64,000 bases of DNA from Diplosphaera chodatii (Eukaryota > Chlorophyta > Trebouxiophyceae > Prasiolales > Stichococcaceae). The DNA lies in NCBI GenBank assembly GCA_032358165.1, contig JAALGY010000033.1:1922001-1986000 (forward strand), given 5' to 3'. The notes under the pieces were generated by a model. That model worked only from the letters and a program-made list of their open reading frames with translations. It was not told where the DNA came from and did not search any database. A program made the position numbers and the translations under genes. Positions 50,306-61,908 of the stretch are shown one piece after another; the first letter of the stretch is position 1, and each line of letters starts with the position of its first letter.

Positions 50306-50742
50306 ACGCACCGCAGGCGGTGGTGACCCTGCAGCACTGTTGCCTTCAACACACCCCTCCGCTTCAGCGACACTTCGGCACAAAGGCCTGCGGAATGCTG
50401 CCGCTTACTGATAAGGTGCAACGATTTACAAAGAACTGCGTAGTCATAGAAAGTTTGCTGCGCACTCACCCAGTCACCCTGCACTAGCAACACGTACGGG
50501 CAGCAGTACGCTGCTAAACCCGCCAGATGCGAGCTCCAAGCTGCGCTTCGCCAGATACTGCAGACCTGCACAGGGGCGTGAGCGGTGTGGCAGCTGCCGA
50601 CGGCGCGGGCGCAGGTCCTCTTTCTTCTGCTGCATCCTCGTGACACCAGTCCGCAAGACCGGTCGTGCTATGCTGTGCGACACACCGCAGCGGGAGCAAT
50701 GCTCCTGCTGATCACAGCTGAGCCTGCCCTGATGCCCCCAAC
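50306..50742. promoter_or_regulatory. Divergent intergenic region CTU1 / MYB
   Basis: 437 bp between head-to-head starts. It is presumed to be a shared promoter region. No motif was assigned. Confidence 0.35.
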
Positions 50743-52886
50743 ATGTCAGGCTCTGCCTCCACAAGGCCGGCCAGTGCGAAAGCACGAGCAGCTGTCAAAT
50801 CAACTGCCGCAACCGCCAAAGAATGGACGTTGGAGGTACACCTGCAGTGGTCGCGACTGCTGTGTTCCGATGTTGTCGGACCCGCGCTGTTGTCACGCCC
50901 TGCCCCACGCTACGCAGGTGGACGATCAGCTCAGGGACCTTGTGAAGAAACACGGACCAAAGCGCTGGTCGGTCATCGCGAAGGAGCTGAAAGTCAAGAG
51001 CAGCAAGCAGTGTCGCCGGCGATGGAAGAATGTGCTCAATGCCACCAGAAAGACAGGTATCGCGTATCAGCCACCTGCTAGTCACCTGTGACGCTGTCAA
51101 GCCTTGGGTTCCCATCGCGAGCCGCGTCACTGACGCCGTTCACGTGTGCTGTCAGGGGACTGGACGAAGGAGGAGGACCAGGTGCGCGGTGCTGTTGAGC
51201 CAGGCTCATGCCCTCAGGCGGGCAGAAGCACTGTTCCCCATGAGACACTCACCCAGAGGCTTGGCTGTTGCAGACGTTGGCAGAGGGCCACCAGGTGCAC
51301 GGCAACCGCTGGGAGAAGCTTGCGCAGCTTGTGGGCGGCAGGTGCACACACGCTGTTGCAGTTCTGCCTGCAGATGCACCCGCGCAAACTGCGTTCTGTT
51401 CGTTTGCTTTGCGACGCTCCAGTGCCCCATGCCTGCAGGACTGACAATGCAGTCAAGAACCGCTGGGCGGTACTGTGCAAAAAGGCGGCGCACAGGCCCA
51501 GCCGCAAGTCAGCATCAGCTGCCTCGCAGTCGCCGCCCGCCCGGCCGGCCGTGCTTCAGCCAGCCACCCCACAGCCTCCGCCCACGAAGAACGTGCGGCT
51601 GTCCTCAGGTGATGTCGCACTTGCTGTGGCCCACGGCATGATGAACCTGCATGATGGCAGGTTGCCAGCATATCCGTTACGTTGCTATGGCCTGCATGTG
51701 CAGAGCCCATTCAGCACCCACTAGCAGCACAGCCGCCAGATGCGTCCGGCAGGAGCGCTCGTCCCGCGGCACGGCAGCGACGCAAGCCGAACCGGGGGCT
51801 GACAATCACGATACCTCCGCAGCATCCGGATGACAGCGTCGACAGCCGCAGCAGCAGCGGGCAGGGGCCAGTGTACATTCGTGTGCACAAGGTGACGCGC
51901 GATGTACTCACGGCTTCAGCGTCCACCACATAGTGGCGAAATGGCTTACAATCCTGTCACGACACAGTGTTTGCGTGTGCAAGGGCCTCGTGAGGACACA
52001 AGGTTCTACACTGTGGTTGCCCACATGCCACCGCACCAAGGGGCCAGGTGACACACCGGGTGCCTGCTGGGCGGCAGGCGCTGCTGACGCCGACGGAGGT
52101 GCAGCTGGCGGTGGACATCAATGCGCTGGGCGGGCAGGTGTTCATCGCCATGGAGGACAGCCCGCCCAGCTCCAGCAGCAGCGGCGGGCGTCAGTGGGCC
52201 ACCGCGGCCGTCAGCAGCCTGCAGAGCCCCGGCGCCAGCACCCTGCAGAGCCCCGCCTTCCAGAAGATGCTCAACTTCTGCCTGCACACCGGCCTGACGC
52301 CTCGGCCGCCAGGTCAGCTGTGTTGCTGGTTGCGGAGTAGTTCACCATAAAGCTTTCGCGGTAGTGGAGGTGGTGTTCTGCAACTGAACTTGTGAGCGGA
52401 TTGCAGGACTGCGGGCATCGGCACGACTTGCCAGCCAATCTGGCTCGTCAGAGCTGAACGACAGGCATCGGCAGCTGCTGCACAAGCTGCTGTGGCGGGG
52501 CAAGGTGTCCTGCTCGCCGGCGCCGCGCCACAAGGAAAGCAGCAGCATGCCAGCACCGCAGGGTGGCAGAGCCAGTCACCGCGGCCGCGCCGGACACGCA
52601 GGTGGGCAAATGCCGCTTGCCGGCCGCCTGCGCAGGTGCACGGTCGCCCTGCTTCGTCGGGCAAGTGCAGGGAGCACGTGATGCGGTGCTTGTCGTGCCC
52701 ACAGGTGGTGGCGCCGCGGAGCAGCGCCCCCGCCAGCGCGTGTCGCCCTCCCGCTGCGAGGCCGCGCCCCCCAGCCCGGATCCACAGCATTGTGACGTGG
52801 TCCTCAGCCCCGTGTTCAGTCAGGAGGAGCTGGACATGTTGCTGGAAGCCTTGTCCCAGCCTGCCACAAGCGACTGCAAGGCCTGA
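50743..52886 (+). CDS. R2R3-MYB transcription factor of the FOUR LIPS/MYB88 type
   Basis: The start MSGSASTRPASAKARAAVKS leads to repeat 2: VDDQLRDLVKKHGPKRWSVI, then AKELKVKSSKQCRRRWKNVL..NATRKTG. Repeat 3 is split over small exons: GDWTKEEDQ, LLEGHQVHGNRWEKLAQLVG, and TDNAVKNRWAVLCKKAAHRP. QCRRRW and TDNAVKNR..LCKK are the features that set FLP/MYB88/MYB124 proteins apart from other plant R2R3 MYBs. In plants these limit cell division, for example in stomata, and bind cell-cycle genes. What the algal protein controls is unknown. The rest is P/S/Q-rich with LTPTEVQLAVDINALGGQVF, and ends FSQEELDMLLEALSQPATSD plus CKA at 52886. Several C-terminal exon joins are uncertain. Confidence 0.82.
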
Positions 52887-53388
52887 GCAGTCGGATGCAG
52901 TGCCGCAGGAGGCAACTGTATCAGGCATCCGAAATGCTCGCTGTAGCTCGGTATTCTTAAATCAGCGTCCGAAGCTCCAACCTTGGTTGTGGGGCAAATG
53001 AACAACCTACAGGTCTCCCACGTGGTTCGTTGACATGTACAATGCAGATAGGCTGCGTTTGGTTTAGTCACTCGGCAGCAGCACTGCAGCATTGATGGTA
53101 CAGCCTTGCGAATACTTGTCTGGCACATGTTGACTGGCGCATTGAAGGGAACACAGTGTACATATGGTGAGCTGAGACATCAGAGCGGCAGCGTCCAGCA
53201 TTGGCACTGATATCAACCATGGCAAGGTCTTACCGCAAGCGCCGAACGGAACCAAGTGCAGATGCCAGACATGCTGATGTTGATCACAGTAGGACAAGGC
53301 AGTTCTGGAAGCAGATACACAACATGCGAAGACAGTTCGAGATTGCCACCTGTATGTCAAACGGACACAACTCCAGCCAAACAACCGG
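52887..53388. other. Convergent intergenic region MYB / GYF protein
   Basis: About 500 bp of 3' flanking sequence. Nothing recognised. Confidence 0.35.
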
Positions 53389-56192
53389 TCAGCCCTCCTT
53401 CTCAGGAGCCGTGTCAGCTGGCGCCGCGGCAATGTCGGCAACACCAGACGGCTCAGCCGCTGCTGGAATTGACTTAGTAGCATCATCCATGTGTGCTGGG
53501 TCCTCTTCCTGGACGTCTGCATCCAGCTGAGGCGGATCGACTGGCGCGACCGCCGCCTCAGCTTCCACCTGCGCCACCGGCTCCGCATGCAGGTCCATTC
53601 CACTTTCAGCCGGTGTGCCGTTGGCGTTCTCGGCCAGTGGCGTGGCTGCTGCCGGTGCTGCTGCGGGTAGATCAGCTGCAGTGTGTGATGGGCTCAGTGC
53701 CTGCGCCGCCTGGGCTGGTGTGTCCGGCAGGGGCTGGCTTACATCTTGTGCAGGTGCTGCCTCAGGCCCACCGTCTTCGCCATCGCCTTTGCCATCGTCC
53801 AACACTGCAGGCATGATGTCAGTGACACCTGTCACGGGTCCGTCATGTGTACCAAGCCATATAGCGGGCCCATGTAGACATTGAGCAAGAGCCAGGCATG
53901 GCACCTGTGGCTGAATCCGCATTCGCATGTCTCGCATCGGTGACGACGTCTTTGGCTGCAGGAGTGTTGCCACCATCAGAGGCCTGGCTGACAGCTGCAT
54001 CAACGCCCGCCTCGGCCGACGTGCGACCCGAGGTATCATCATCAGCTGCCGAAGCATTGTCACGGGGAGCGACCTCAGCGTCGGCATGAGGCGCCACCGC
54101 CAGGGCATCATCAGACGCAGTGGCAGCAGGGTGCTCACCATCCTCCGTGGCGCCTGCGCGTGAGGTTGGGCATGGGGTCAGGAAGTGGTCAGCATGAGTG
54201 TGGACTAGATGTGTGCCACATGATGCTGAGTCACAGCAAACGATACAGCAGTCTGGCTGCATGAGAGCGGACCTGAGGTCTTTGCTGATGCAGTGACATT
54301 GTCGGGTCCATCGGTTGCAGGCGCGGTTGCCTCAGACTGGTCGCGTTTGATATCTTCCGCTGTCATCGGCGCATAGTGCTCTCCTGCACCTCACCGGCAG
54401 CATTTGGACGTGCTCAGGCACCAACAGCATTGCTCTTTTGAGCCAATTGAGCCAATCTTTCGGGAATATGAACAGGCTTCCTCGTTGCCACACCTTGCTC
54501 CAGTAGTTTTCTAAGGGGCTGATAGTACTTCAAGGGCGGCAGGTTCGGCGGCGCAACCTGCCGGTCCTGCACATCCAATCTGTGGACTATTAGAACCCAG
54601 CGACTCATGCAGTGGACCACCTCAAGCAGTGACTGGACAGAGCTTCACGACAGCATGTCCACAGTGAGGCAGCCTGGTCATCATATGACGCACGTGACCG
54701 ATGAGCATCAGGTTCTCATCCGCAAGGTAGCCACGTGAATACCACTCAGTCATATTTGCTGCAGTGAATGGTCCCTGGTCGCAGACACAGGGGGTAAACA
54801 GCGCGTCAATGTTGTGCAATGCAGGAGCGGGACATGTGCAAGCTTGCTGCGGATATGCACTGCAGGTGGTCCAGCACAGCCATCGCGCCTGGACATTCCC
54901 AGACAAATCCACATAGCGCCACAGTGGCTGGTCGGTAGCCTGCAAACAACAAGATGACATACATTTCTGACATCTCAAGGTGACACCGCATGTGCAAACA
55001 GTGCCAGATCTGCCAGAGCCTATAGAGCTGGATATGCAGCACGCACCAGCGCCGCCTTGTTTGTGAACAGCCGCTTTGCCTGCGCCAGCTTTGGTGCAGC
55101 CCATCGAGCCTTGGTGTCGCCCCGCCCGCCCCGCTGCCGCTGCTGTCCCTCAGTTGACACGCCCTGCTCCTCCGAGCGCTGCAGGGAACGCGGCCTGGCT
55201 TGACGTCTGTGGCAGGCTGAGGCTGTGCAACAGCAGGAAGCACCTTGAAGATGGCGAGTTGTCCCATACCACAGGCACCTGGCCTCTGCCGCCTCGTCCA
55301 CCCTCACGGCCGCCGCGCCGGCCTCTGCCCCCACCGCCATCCCTGCCAGCTCCTCGGCCGCTGTCCCTGCTGCTGCCGCCGCTTCGTGCGGCCTCCCTCC
55401 TCCCGCCTCCGCGACGGGGAGCCTGCAGAACCTGGCTGCTGTCGCCCGAAGCCGTCCCGCTTGCGAGCCGCTCAAACGCAGAGACCCGGGGATCCTCCAC
55501 TGGCTGCCGGTGCTGCTTGGGCGTGGAGTCTCCCGACATCAGTGGCATGAGCCGATCCAGAGTGGACCAGCCAGCAGAGCTGCCTGCCTGACGCACCTGC
55601 ACATGTGCAGTGCGCACCAGTGATGCATGCATAGCAGCAGCGCCTGTTGGCGCAAACGCCAAGCTACCCTGCTAGTGACATACAGCTCAGCGCGGCAACT
55701 ATTCACAGGCGGGGTACAGGCCTGCAGGTCCGACTGGAAGTAGCCCTTTGCAGTCCACTGCCGCATCTTATCGCTGGTGAACGGGCCGTGCGTCTGGCCG
55801 TCCAGATCTTGATATTCCCACATGCGGGCTGCAGACCAACAAATGGTATGTTCGTATGGGAGTGAGGCGTGTTGCGCTGTTACACTGGCATGGCGCTAAG
55901 ATGGGCGCACGCCGCACCTGCTGGTGCAGCCGCGCTTGTTGCCCGACGCGAAGGCGCGACCTTGGGCTCGGCGTCCCGGTCATCGTGTAGAAACCTGCTA
56001 AGATTGAGCGTGTTCGCGTTGCAGTGGCTGTAGTTTGTGATCATGATCCTGGCCTGCAGCCGTCAGGCAAACAATGTGCTGGAAACTCAGAACGTACCAG
56101 TCCGCGTTGCGACCACGCGGCCGACGCTCTTGCTCATCGCGGCGTGCGCGGTTGCCACCCCCTTCCTGCTCGAAAAGCTTGGCACTTCGCAT
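53389..56192 (-). CDS. Protein with two GYF domains and an RGG region
   Basis: GYF domains bind proline-rich peptides. CD2BP2 (a U5 snRNP protein) and GIGYF proteins are known members. The start ATG 56192 gives MRSAKLFEQEGGGNRARRDE, then RRPRGRNADW. GYF1 (about 55700-55823) reads WEYQDLDGQTHGPFTSDKMR, then QWTAKGYF, the exact GPF-x4-M-x2-W-x3-GYF pattern. An exon with WSTLDRLMPLMSGDSTPK leads into a long R/G-rich tract (about 55260-55430). Then KARWAAPKLAQAKRLFTNKA. GYF2 reads WRYVDLSGNVQ, then GPFTAANMTEWYSRGYL across an apparent GC-AG intron (54775-54888). Next VAPPNLPPLKYYQPLRKLLE and PVHIPERLAQLAQK. The C-terminal exons are A/D/E/T-rich and acidic, ending ADTAPEKEG at 53389. I cannot decide between a CD2BP2-like splicing role and a GIGYF-like translational role. 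Confidence 0.78.
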
Positions 56193-56698
56193 CGTTCGCG
56201 AGCCTGTCGCGTATGCGCTCTGCACCTGCGCACTCCTGCGGGCGTCACCACTGCAACTGCATGGTTGACAGGAAGAACGGGCCTGGATCTGCAAGCTGTG
56301 GCAATCACGACTCGCCGCCAGTGTTCATGCAAAACACAAAGCGACGATCGGCAATTAGAAAGGCATGAAAGTCAAACGGTCCTGGAAGGGGCTGCCCTTC
56401 TCCAACCTGCGCTTGCAGCTTGGGCAGTCCGGACCTCCGAAGTGACCTGATTTCAGCTATGTCGTCTTGCACAACGCCTGCTCCTTCACCTTGATTGCTT
56501 CGAGTGAGAGCTTGCTGCGGTGAGGCGCACTGCCAGGATGACCGTTGTGGTTACCAATTCAATCTGGTGTGGCTCGGCCCAGCGCAAGAGGGGTGTGCAA
56601 GCAGCGCCGGGAGCAGCCATGGTTCTTTGAACAGACCTCTGCACCGTGGACGGGGGAGAACATCGCACTTGTGCCTGCTGTGGTGCATTCCGGCGGAC
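56193..56698. promoter_or_regulatory. Divergent intergenic region GYF protein / ATG5
   Basis: 506 bp between two divergent start codons. No recognised element. Confidence 0.35.
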
Positions 56699-58330
56699 AT
56701 GGGCGCTGAGGACCCAATGGACGCAGTCCAGGCAGCGGCATGGCGCGCGTCGGTGGGTCTGGTCGCTTGCTTCAATTTCGCGTGATCTTTCAACGGACTT
56801 GAATGATCATCTCATGCACTTCTCGCAGCAGCAGTCTGTGGGCTGTGCGCAGATTCCGCTCAAGTTGACTCTGGCGTCGGACGAGGTGGTGACACCTCAG
56901 AAGCCACGGCCAGTCTTGGTGATCAAATGATGATGCGTCACGGGCTGTGCATCCGTGTGTGAGAGCGCTCGAGCAGCAGTGTTACCTTCTTGTGCAACTT
57001 GCAGGCAATGGTGCCTCGACTTGGATATCTCCCATATGTCGCAGTACAAATCCAGCATCTATTTCAGGTGTTGATGCGGTGAACTGACTCGAAAGTGCCC
57101 GACACCTGCGTGATACAACAGACAGGACTACGCTGCTTGATGACCGCGATCACGTTGTCAAGTGTTGCCTTGGTCGTGCAGCACCTACTGCCTCCTGGCG
57201 ATGACACACCATGGTTTGAGTACAATGGCCAGGCGCTGCAATGGTGAGATGGGCTGCATATCATGCTGAGACCACCCAGCAGAATAGCAGGAGGGGACTG
57301 GTGACAACACATACAGTTGGAAGACTGTCCCTTGCACACATGCAGGCAGCATCCGGCCGGTGTGCTGTACGATCTGCATACGGAGGGTCATGATCGACCC
57401 TGGTGCTTGACGGTGAGCCTTGATGGACAGCGTTTGCTGCGACCAGATGATCCGAGTGGCGACACATCAGGGTGGATCACCTCTTGCATGTTTCTGCAGG
57501 TGCACTTCCGAGCATGTCCGAAAGACCTACTGATGCCATGGAACCTTGATACTGGGCAGTCAACCTTCATGAACACACTGAAGGTGCTGCTCTTTTATAC
57601 CAGGGGCTGTGCTGCATCTCAGGTGTGAACTGCAAACAAGCATGGGCTCCCTCTTGAGACCCACATGTTTGTCCTGGCGTACAGGAGGCCGCAGTAATCA
57701 GCAGCGGCAATGCTGGCAGGGTCATGAACATGACATCAGCAGCGCAGGCAGAGATGCACCAAAGTGTGGCTACAGGAGACATACAGAAAGTGGGAGCGAT
57801 GATGAGGCAGCTTGGCGTTGGCGGATCGAGCACACGCCTGCCTGTCAGATTCCTTCTGACTACAAGCGGTGCGGACATGACTTTGTTTAAGCAGCGGTGC
57901 CCATGTGTCCATGAGATTTTCGACGTGCGTCATCTGCATACCGGTGTGCAGGCGATTTTGTTGGCGAACATCACCGAGAGACCATCTCAATACCTCTATC
58001 AGCAGCTGACCCTAGTGGTCAACCGCTGACGCTGGCACAAGCTTTGCGGCAAGTGCTGCCGCAGCATATGGCAGCCAGCTTGGCTGACACCACAAGTTCG
58101 CCCCCTGTGCAGGTACTGTGACGACTTGAAGATGGCTACAACTGAGGCACTGTATGCTTGCAGCCGCTTTGCACATCAACATTTGCTGCTGTGCCCATGA
58201 CCATCATTCTTGCACTTTGCAGGCATGGGTTGCAGGGACACAACCATCATTCCTTCTGCCAGTTGCTTGGCTATACGCTCGAGTCGCAGCGGCGGACAGA
58301 TTTTTGTACATTGTGGTCAAGCTACATTAG
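56699..58330 (+). CDS. ATG5: Autophagy protein ATG5
   Basis: ATG5 is conjugated to ATG12 and, with ATG16, forms the E3-like complex that lipidates ATG8. The start MGAEDPMDAVQAAAWRAS is followed after an intron by IPLKLTLASDEVVTPQKPRP, then AMVPRLGYLPYVAVQIQHLF, matching plant PRIGYLPLLV. Next HLLPPGDDTPWFEYNGQALQ, HPAGVLYDLHTEGHDRPWCL (PTGVLFDLL...RPW), and VHFRACPKDLLMPWNLDTGQ, STFMNTLK. The following exon begins EAAVISSGNAGRVMNMTSAA. NTLKEA keeps the Lys that corresponds to the ATG12 acceptor in plant NSLKEA. Then LPVRFLLTTSGADMT and the last exon, WVAGTQPSFLLPVAWLYARV then AADRFLYIVVKLH, the conserved C-terminal ubiquitin-like fold. The border of exon 2 is uncertain. The stop at 58330 lies about 100 bp from a LINE tail in the opposite direction. 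Confidence 0.92.
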
Positions 58331-58426
58331 CGCTGTACAGAAGCGTCTTTGGCCAGTTTTGTTGCAGTGTGTTTTCGTATCATTCCGTCAACAGCCCAAG
58401 AATGGATCATGCATGATGATGACATA

Positions 58427-58675
58427 GACATTGATCACATACTGGTGGTGGGCCGTTTTGGCCTAGCCACAGGCTCTGGCGGAAAAACCCAGAGCAATAT
58501 GCACAACGAGTCGTAAACGAAATTGTGCACTCCCCGCTGACAGAACGTTCCACTCGATCCCGGTTGGATGCACACCACTCCAACTCTGCACTTGATCATG
58601 ACAAACCCGCAAAAAGGCTGTCAGTTGCCCGGCATCCTGCTGCATGAAGTCCGCCACTGATGTGATGTTGCTGTC
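58427..58675 (-). mobile_element. LINE 3' tail fragment (inverted copy)
   Basis: The reverse complement of this segment matches 61658-61908 almost base for base. In the minus frame it encodes DSNITSVADFMQQDAGQL, against DSNITSVAGFMQQDAGQL at the end of the reverse transcriptase. It includes the end of the RT ORF plus the 3' UTR. The match stops at the sequence aatgtc, which I take as the element's 3' end. The copy has small indels and substitutions, so it is an older or mutated fragment and not a functional gene. Confidence 0.85.
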
Positions 58676-59158
58676 GTTCTTGGTCTTGTTCTTGGTCTTG
58701 TTCTTGGTCTTGAAGGTACGCGGTGGTTGGAGTCCGGGCTGGGACGAGTAGCGGAGGCGGGAGTCCAGGATGGGACTGAAAGTGAAGGCGAAGGTGAAGG
58801 CTGGCGCTGGCCGGCAAGGTTCGAAGGTGTAGGTGAAGGTGAGCGGCGGTGGGAGTCCAGGATGGGACTGAAAGTGAAGGTAAAGACGAAGGCTGGTGCT
58901 GGCTGGCAAGGTGTGAAGGTGAAGGTGAGGGTGAGCGGCGGTGGAAGTCCAGGAGGGGACTGCAAGTGACGGTGAAGATGAAGGCGAATGCTGGGTGACG
59001 AAGTGAGAAGGTGTAGTGAGGGTGAGCGGCGGTGGGAGTCCAGGATGGGACAGACAATGAAGGTGAAGGTGACGGCGAAGTGAGAAGGTGTAGTGAGGGT
59101 GAGCGGCGGTGGGAGTCCAGGATGGGACTGACAATGAAGGTGAAGGTGACGGCGAACG
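58676..59158. repeat. 12-bp array plus minisatellite, left inverted-repeat arm
   Basis: It starts with about three copies of a 12-mer (TTCTTGGTCTTG) at 58676-58712. A GC-rich minisatellite of roughly 80-95 bp units follows, each containing ggagtccaggatggga and gagcggcggtgg. About six units are visible. It is the inverse orientation of the repeat at 61909-62541. Long open frames run through it but only because the unit lacks stops. I do not call them proteins. Confidence 0.85.
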
Positions 59159-61780
59159 CTGGCTGAACCGCAGCAGCCCACGACCCAGCAGCCCCTGCGC
59201 CTCAGCGCAGCGCAGCTGGGAGTGTGGCAGCAGCGCCTGCAGCAGCCTGATGCAGCAGCCCAACTGGTCGACATCGCAGCGGCAGCTGACGCCGCCCAGG
59301 TACCTGATGACATGCATGCTGTGGGCATGCAGTTCGACCAGTTTATCGAGACCACGCAGGCTGAGGTGGCTGCAACAGCGCCGGCCGCCAAGGGGCGGGG
59401 GCGTGACCGCAACGCTGTGCCCCGCTGGTGGGACGCTGAACTGGCCCGCGGGCGCCGCGCAGCGCGGCAAGCCGCGCGTCGCGACCCGCAGTCAGCTGCT
59501 GCTCGCGCACTGCGCCAGCAGTACCAGCACCTGCTACGCCGCGCACTGCGCCAGCAGTACCAGCACCTGCTACGCCGCACACAGCGCCAGTGGACCCGCA
59601 GTCAGGCTCTTTCTCTCACTGAAATGGCTCGCTCTACCAACTCCAAAAAGTTCTGGCAGAAGTTCAAACCTGCTAAGAAGCGGTCCTGTCCCATAGCAGA
59701 TGATGTGATGCTCGAGTCCTTCCGTAAACTACTGGATGCCCCCACACTTCCATCAAGCACTGCAGGTACCTCGGGTAGTGGTGCTGCGCCACCTTTTGCC
59801 GACGGGAGCGAGCTCAACTCGCCCTTCACAGCCGGCGCCGTGCAAGAGGCTGTAGGAGCCCTGCGCGGAGGCAAAGCAACGGTGGGGTTGCTCAAATTGG
59901 ATGCTTTATCTGTTGCAGCGGCGCAGCTTGCACCCTGTCTTGCATGTATTTTTAACTCGTGTCAACGAGTTGCAGCGTTGCCAAGGAGCTGGGCATTGTG
60001 CGGCATCACGCCAACTCATAAGGGGGGCGACACATCTGATCCGGGTAATTACCGTGGCATTGCTGTTGGGTCTCTGTTGGCAAAACTATATGCTTGCATG
60101 CTCAACGAAAAGCTTATGAGGTGGACCGAGCAGCACCAGCTGCGCGCACGCGGACAGGCGGGCTTCCGCAAGGACCACCGCACCACCGATCAAACCTTCG
60201 TCGTTCGCACCCTCATCGAGAAGGCCAAGGCAGATAAGCAGCCTCTGTACTCTTGCTTTGTCGATTTCAAGAAGGCATACGATACTGTACCTCGTGATTT
60301 GCTTTGGGAGAAGCTGCAGCGGATTGGGGTGCATGGGGAGTTTCTGAGGGGGGTGCAGGCACTGTATGCTGATGTGCCAATGGCATTGCAGTTTGAGGGG
60401 GGAATGTCCGATACATTCCAGAGCACTTTGGGTGTTAAGCAGGGATGTCCACTATCTCCAACCCTTTTCGGGATTTACATTGACGATTTCCAAGCGGAGC
60501 TGGAGGCCGCCGGCGGGGACCTGGACCTGCCCACCCTGTGTGGTGTGCAGGCACCTGCCCTCTTCTATGCAGATGACCTGGACCTGGTGTCCACGTCCGT
60601 ACGCGGCCTGCAGGCGCAGCTCGACCTGCTGGAGTCGTACTGCAAGCGCTGGCGCCTCACCGTCAACGTGAAGAAGACAAAGGTCGTGGTGTATGCAGCC
60701 CAGGCTGCTGCACCACCGGTTCTCACCTACATGCATGCTCCCATCGAAGTGCTGGACTCGTTTACTTATCTGGGGGTTGATATCTCTACTCGTAGTTCTT
60801 TTGCTGCCGCTAGCATCGGCAGAGCGGCCTCCGCCCAGCGCGCCGCACTTGCATTGCAGCATCGTTGCCATGACCTGAGCCTGCATGACCCAGCATTGCA
60901 GCTGCATTTGTTTGATGCACTAGTGCGTCCTGTTATGCTATACGGTGTCGAAACATGGGGACCTGGGGCGTTATGTGGTACTGGCATGGATACTTGTGAG
61001 CTTGTCCATCGGAAGTTCCTTCGGTCTGTTCTTGGCGTGCGCACAGGCACTCCCAACGTGGCGGTGTTGGGGGAGCTTGGGCGGTTCCCAGTGGCGCACA
61101 CGGCAACGCTGGCCATCTGCCGGTTCTGGAACCGGCTGGTCGCAATGCCGGACACCCGCCTCACCAAGCAGGCATTCCTGGAGAATTGTGCTCTGGCCAG
61201 CCGGCCGGGGCGCAGCACCAGCAGCTCAGCATGCTGGGCTGCCCAGGTGTGTTCGTTCCTGCACTTCATGTCACCCATCGTTGACGGCGTGCCGCAGCGC
61301 ATTGACACATCTGTTGTCACTGCACACCTGCAACGCCGCACCTTCGATGCTGTGAATGGCAGCGACTTGCGCAAAGTGCGTGAGTGGCTGGGAGTCAGGG
61401 GCCCTGTGAACGGTGACAACTACCAGTTGGCCGGCTACTTGCAGGCAGTCGCCTCCAAGACCGGTCGTCGGCGGTTAGCACAGTTTCGCATGGGCAGTCA
61501 CATGCTGGGGGTGGAGACAGGGAGGTGGCAGCGGCTGCCGCGGGCAGAGCGGCTGTGTCAGCGGTGTAGCTGCGGCGTGGTGGATGATGAGGCGCATATG
61601 GTCTGGGGGTGTCCAGCCCTAGTGGATCAGAGGGTGCAGCATTCGGAGCTGTTTGAGGACAGCAACATCACATCAGTGGCAGGCTTTATGCAGCAGGATG
61701 CCGGGCAACTGGCAGCCTTTTTGCGGGGTGGTCACAATCAATGTGCAGAGTTGGAGGGGTGTGCATCCAACCGGGATTGA
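59159..61780 (+). mobile_element. LINE reverse transcriptase ORF, 5'-truncated
   Basis: This is a non-LTR retrotransposon RT with no endonuclease domain upstream. The linker region reads NAVPRWWDAELARGRRAARQ. The RT core shows NYRGIAVGSLLAKLYACMLN, AGFRKDHRTTDQTFVVRTLI, YSCFVDFKKAYDTVPRDLLW, GVKQGCPLSPTLFGIYIDDF, and the catalytic FYADDLDLVS. Thumb residues WRLTVNVKKTKVVVYA follow. The C-terminal zf-RVT motif is LCQRCSCGVVDDEAHMVWGC. The frame is open to stop 61780, about 870 codons with no frameshift, so the RT part looks recent. There is no ATG at the left edge. The reading frame enters from minisatellite DNA, which indicates 5' truncation or replacement. A 36-bp in-frame duplication lies at 59504-59575. 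Confidence 0.93.
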
Positions 61781-61908
61781 GTGGAACCATTCTGTCAGCG
61801 GGGAGTGAACGGTTTCGTACACGACTCGTTGTGCATGTTGCTCTGGGTTTTTCCGCCAGAGCCTGTGGCTAGGCCAAAATGGCCCACCACCAGTATGTAA
61901 TCAATGTC
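61658..61908 (+). repeat. LINE 3' end, right inverted-repeat arm
   Basis: This overlaps the RT C terminus and continues through a 3' UTR of about 125 bp. It contains TGTAA at 61896-61900, the typical green-algal polyadenylation signal, 8 bp before the inferred end. It pairs with 58427-58675 as an inverted repeat. Confidence 0.8.

Noticed and set aside
58713..59158. CRISPR-like array
   Set aside because: Repeat units vary, there are no unique spacers of constant length, and the setting is eukaryotic. It is a minisatellite.
58463..59580. Two minus-strand open frames of over 300 codons rich in P, S, H and T
   Set aside because: They read through the minisatellite, whose unit lacks stops in these frames. 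Only the last part reflects the old LINE tail.
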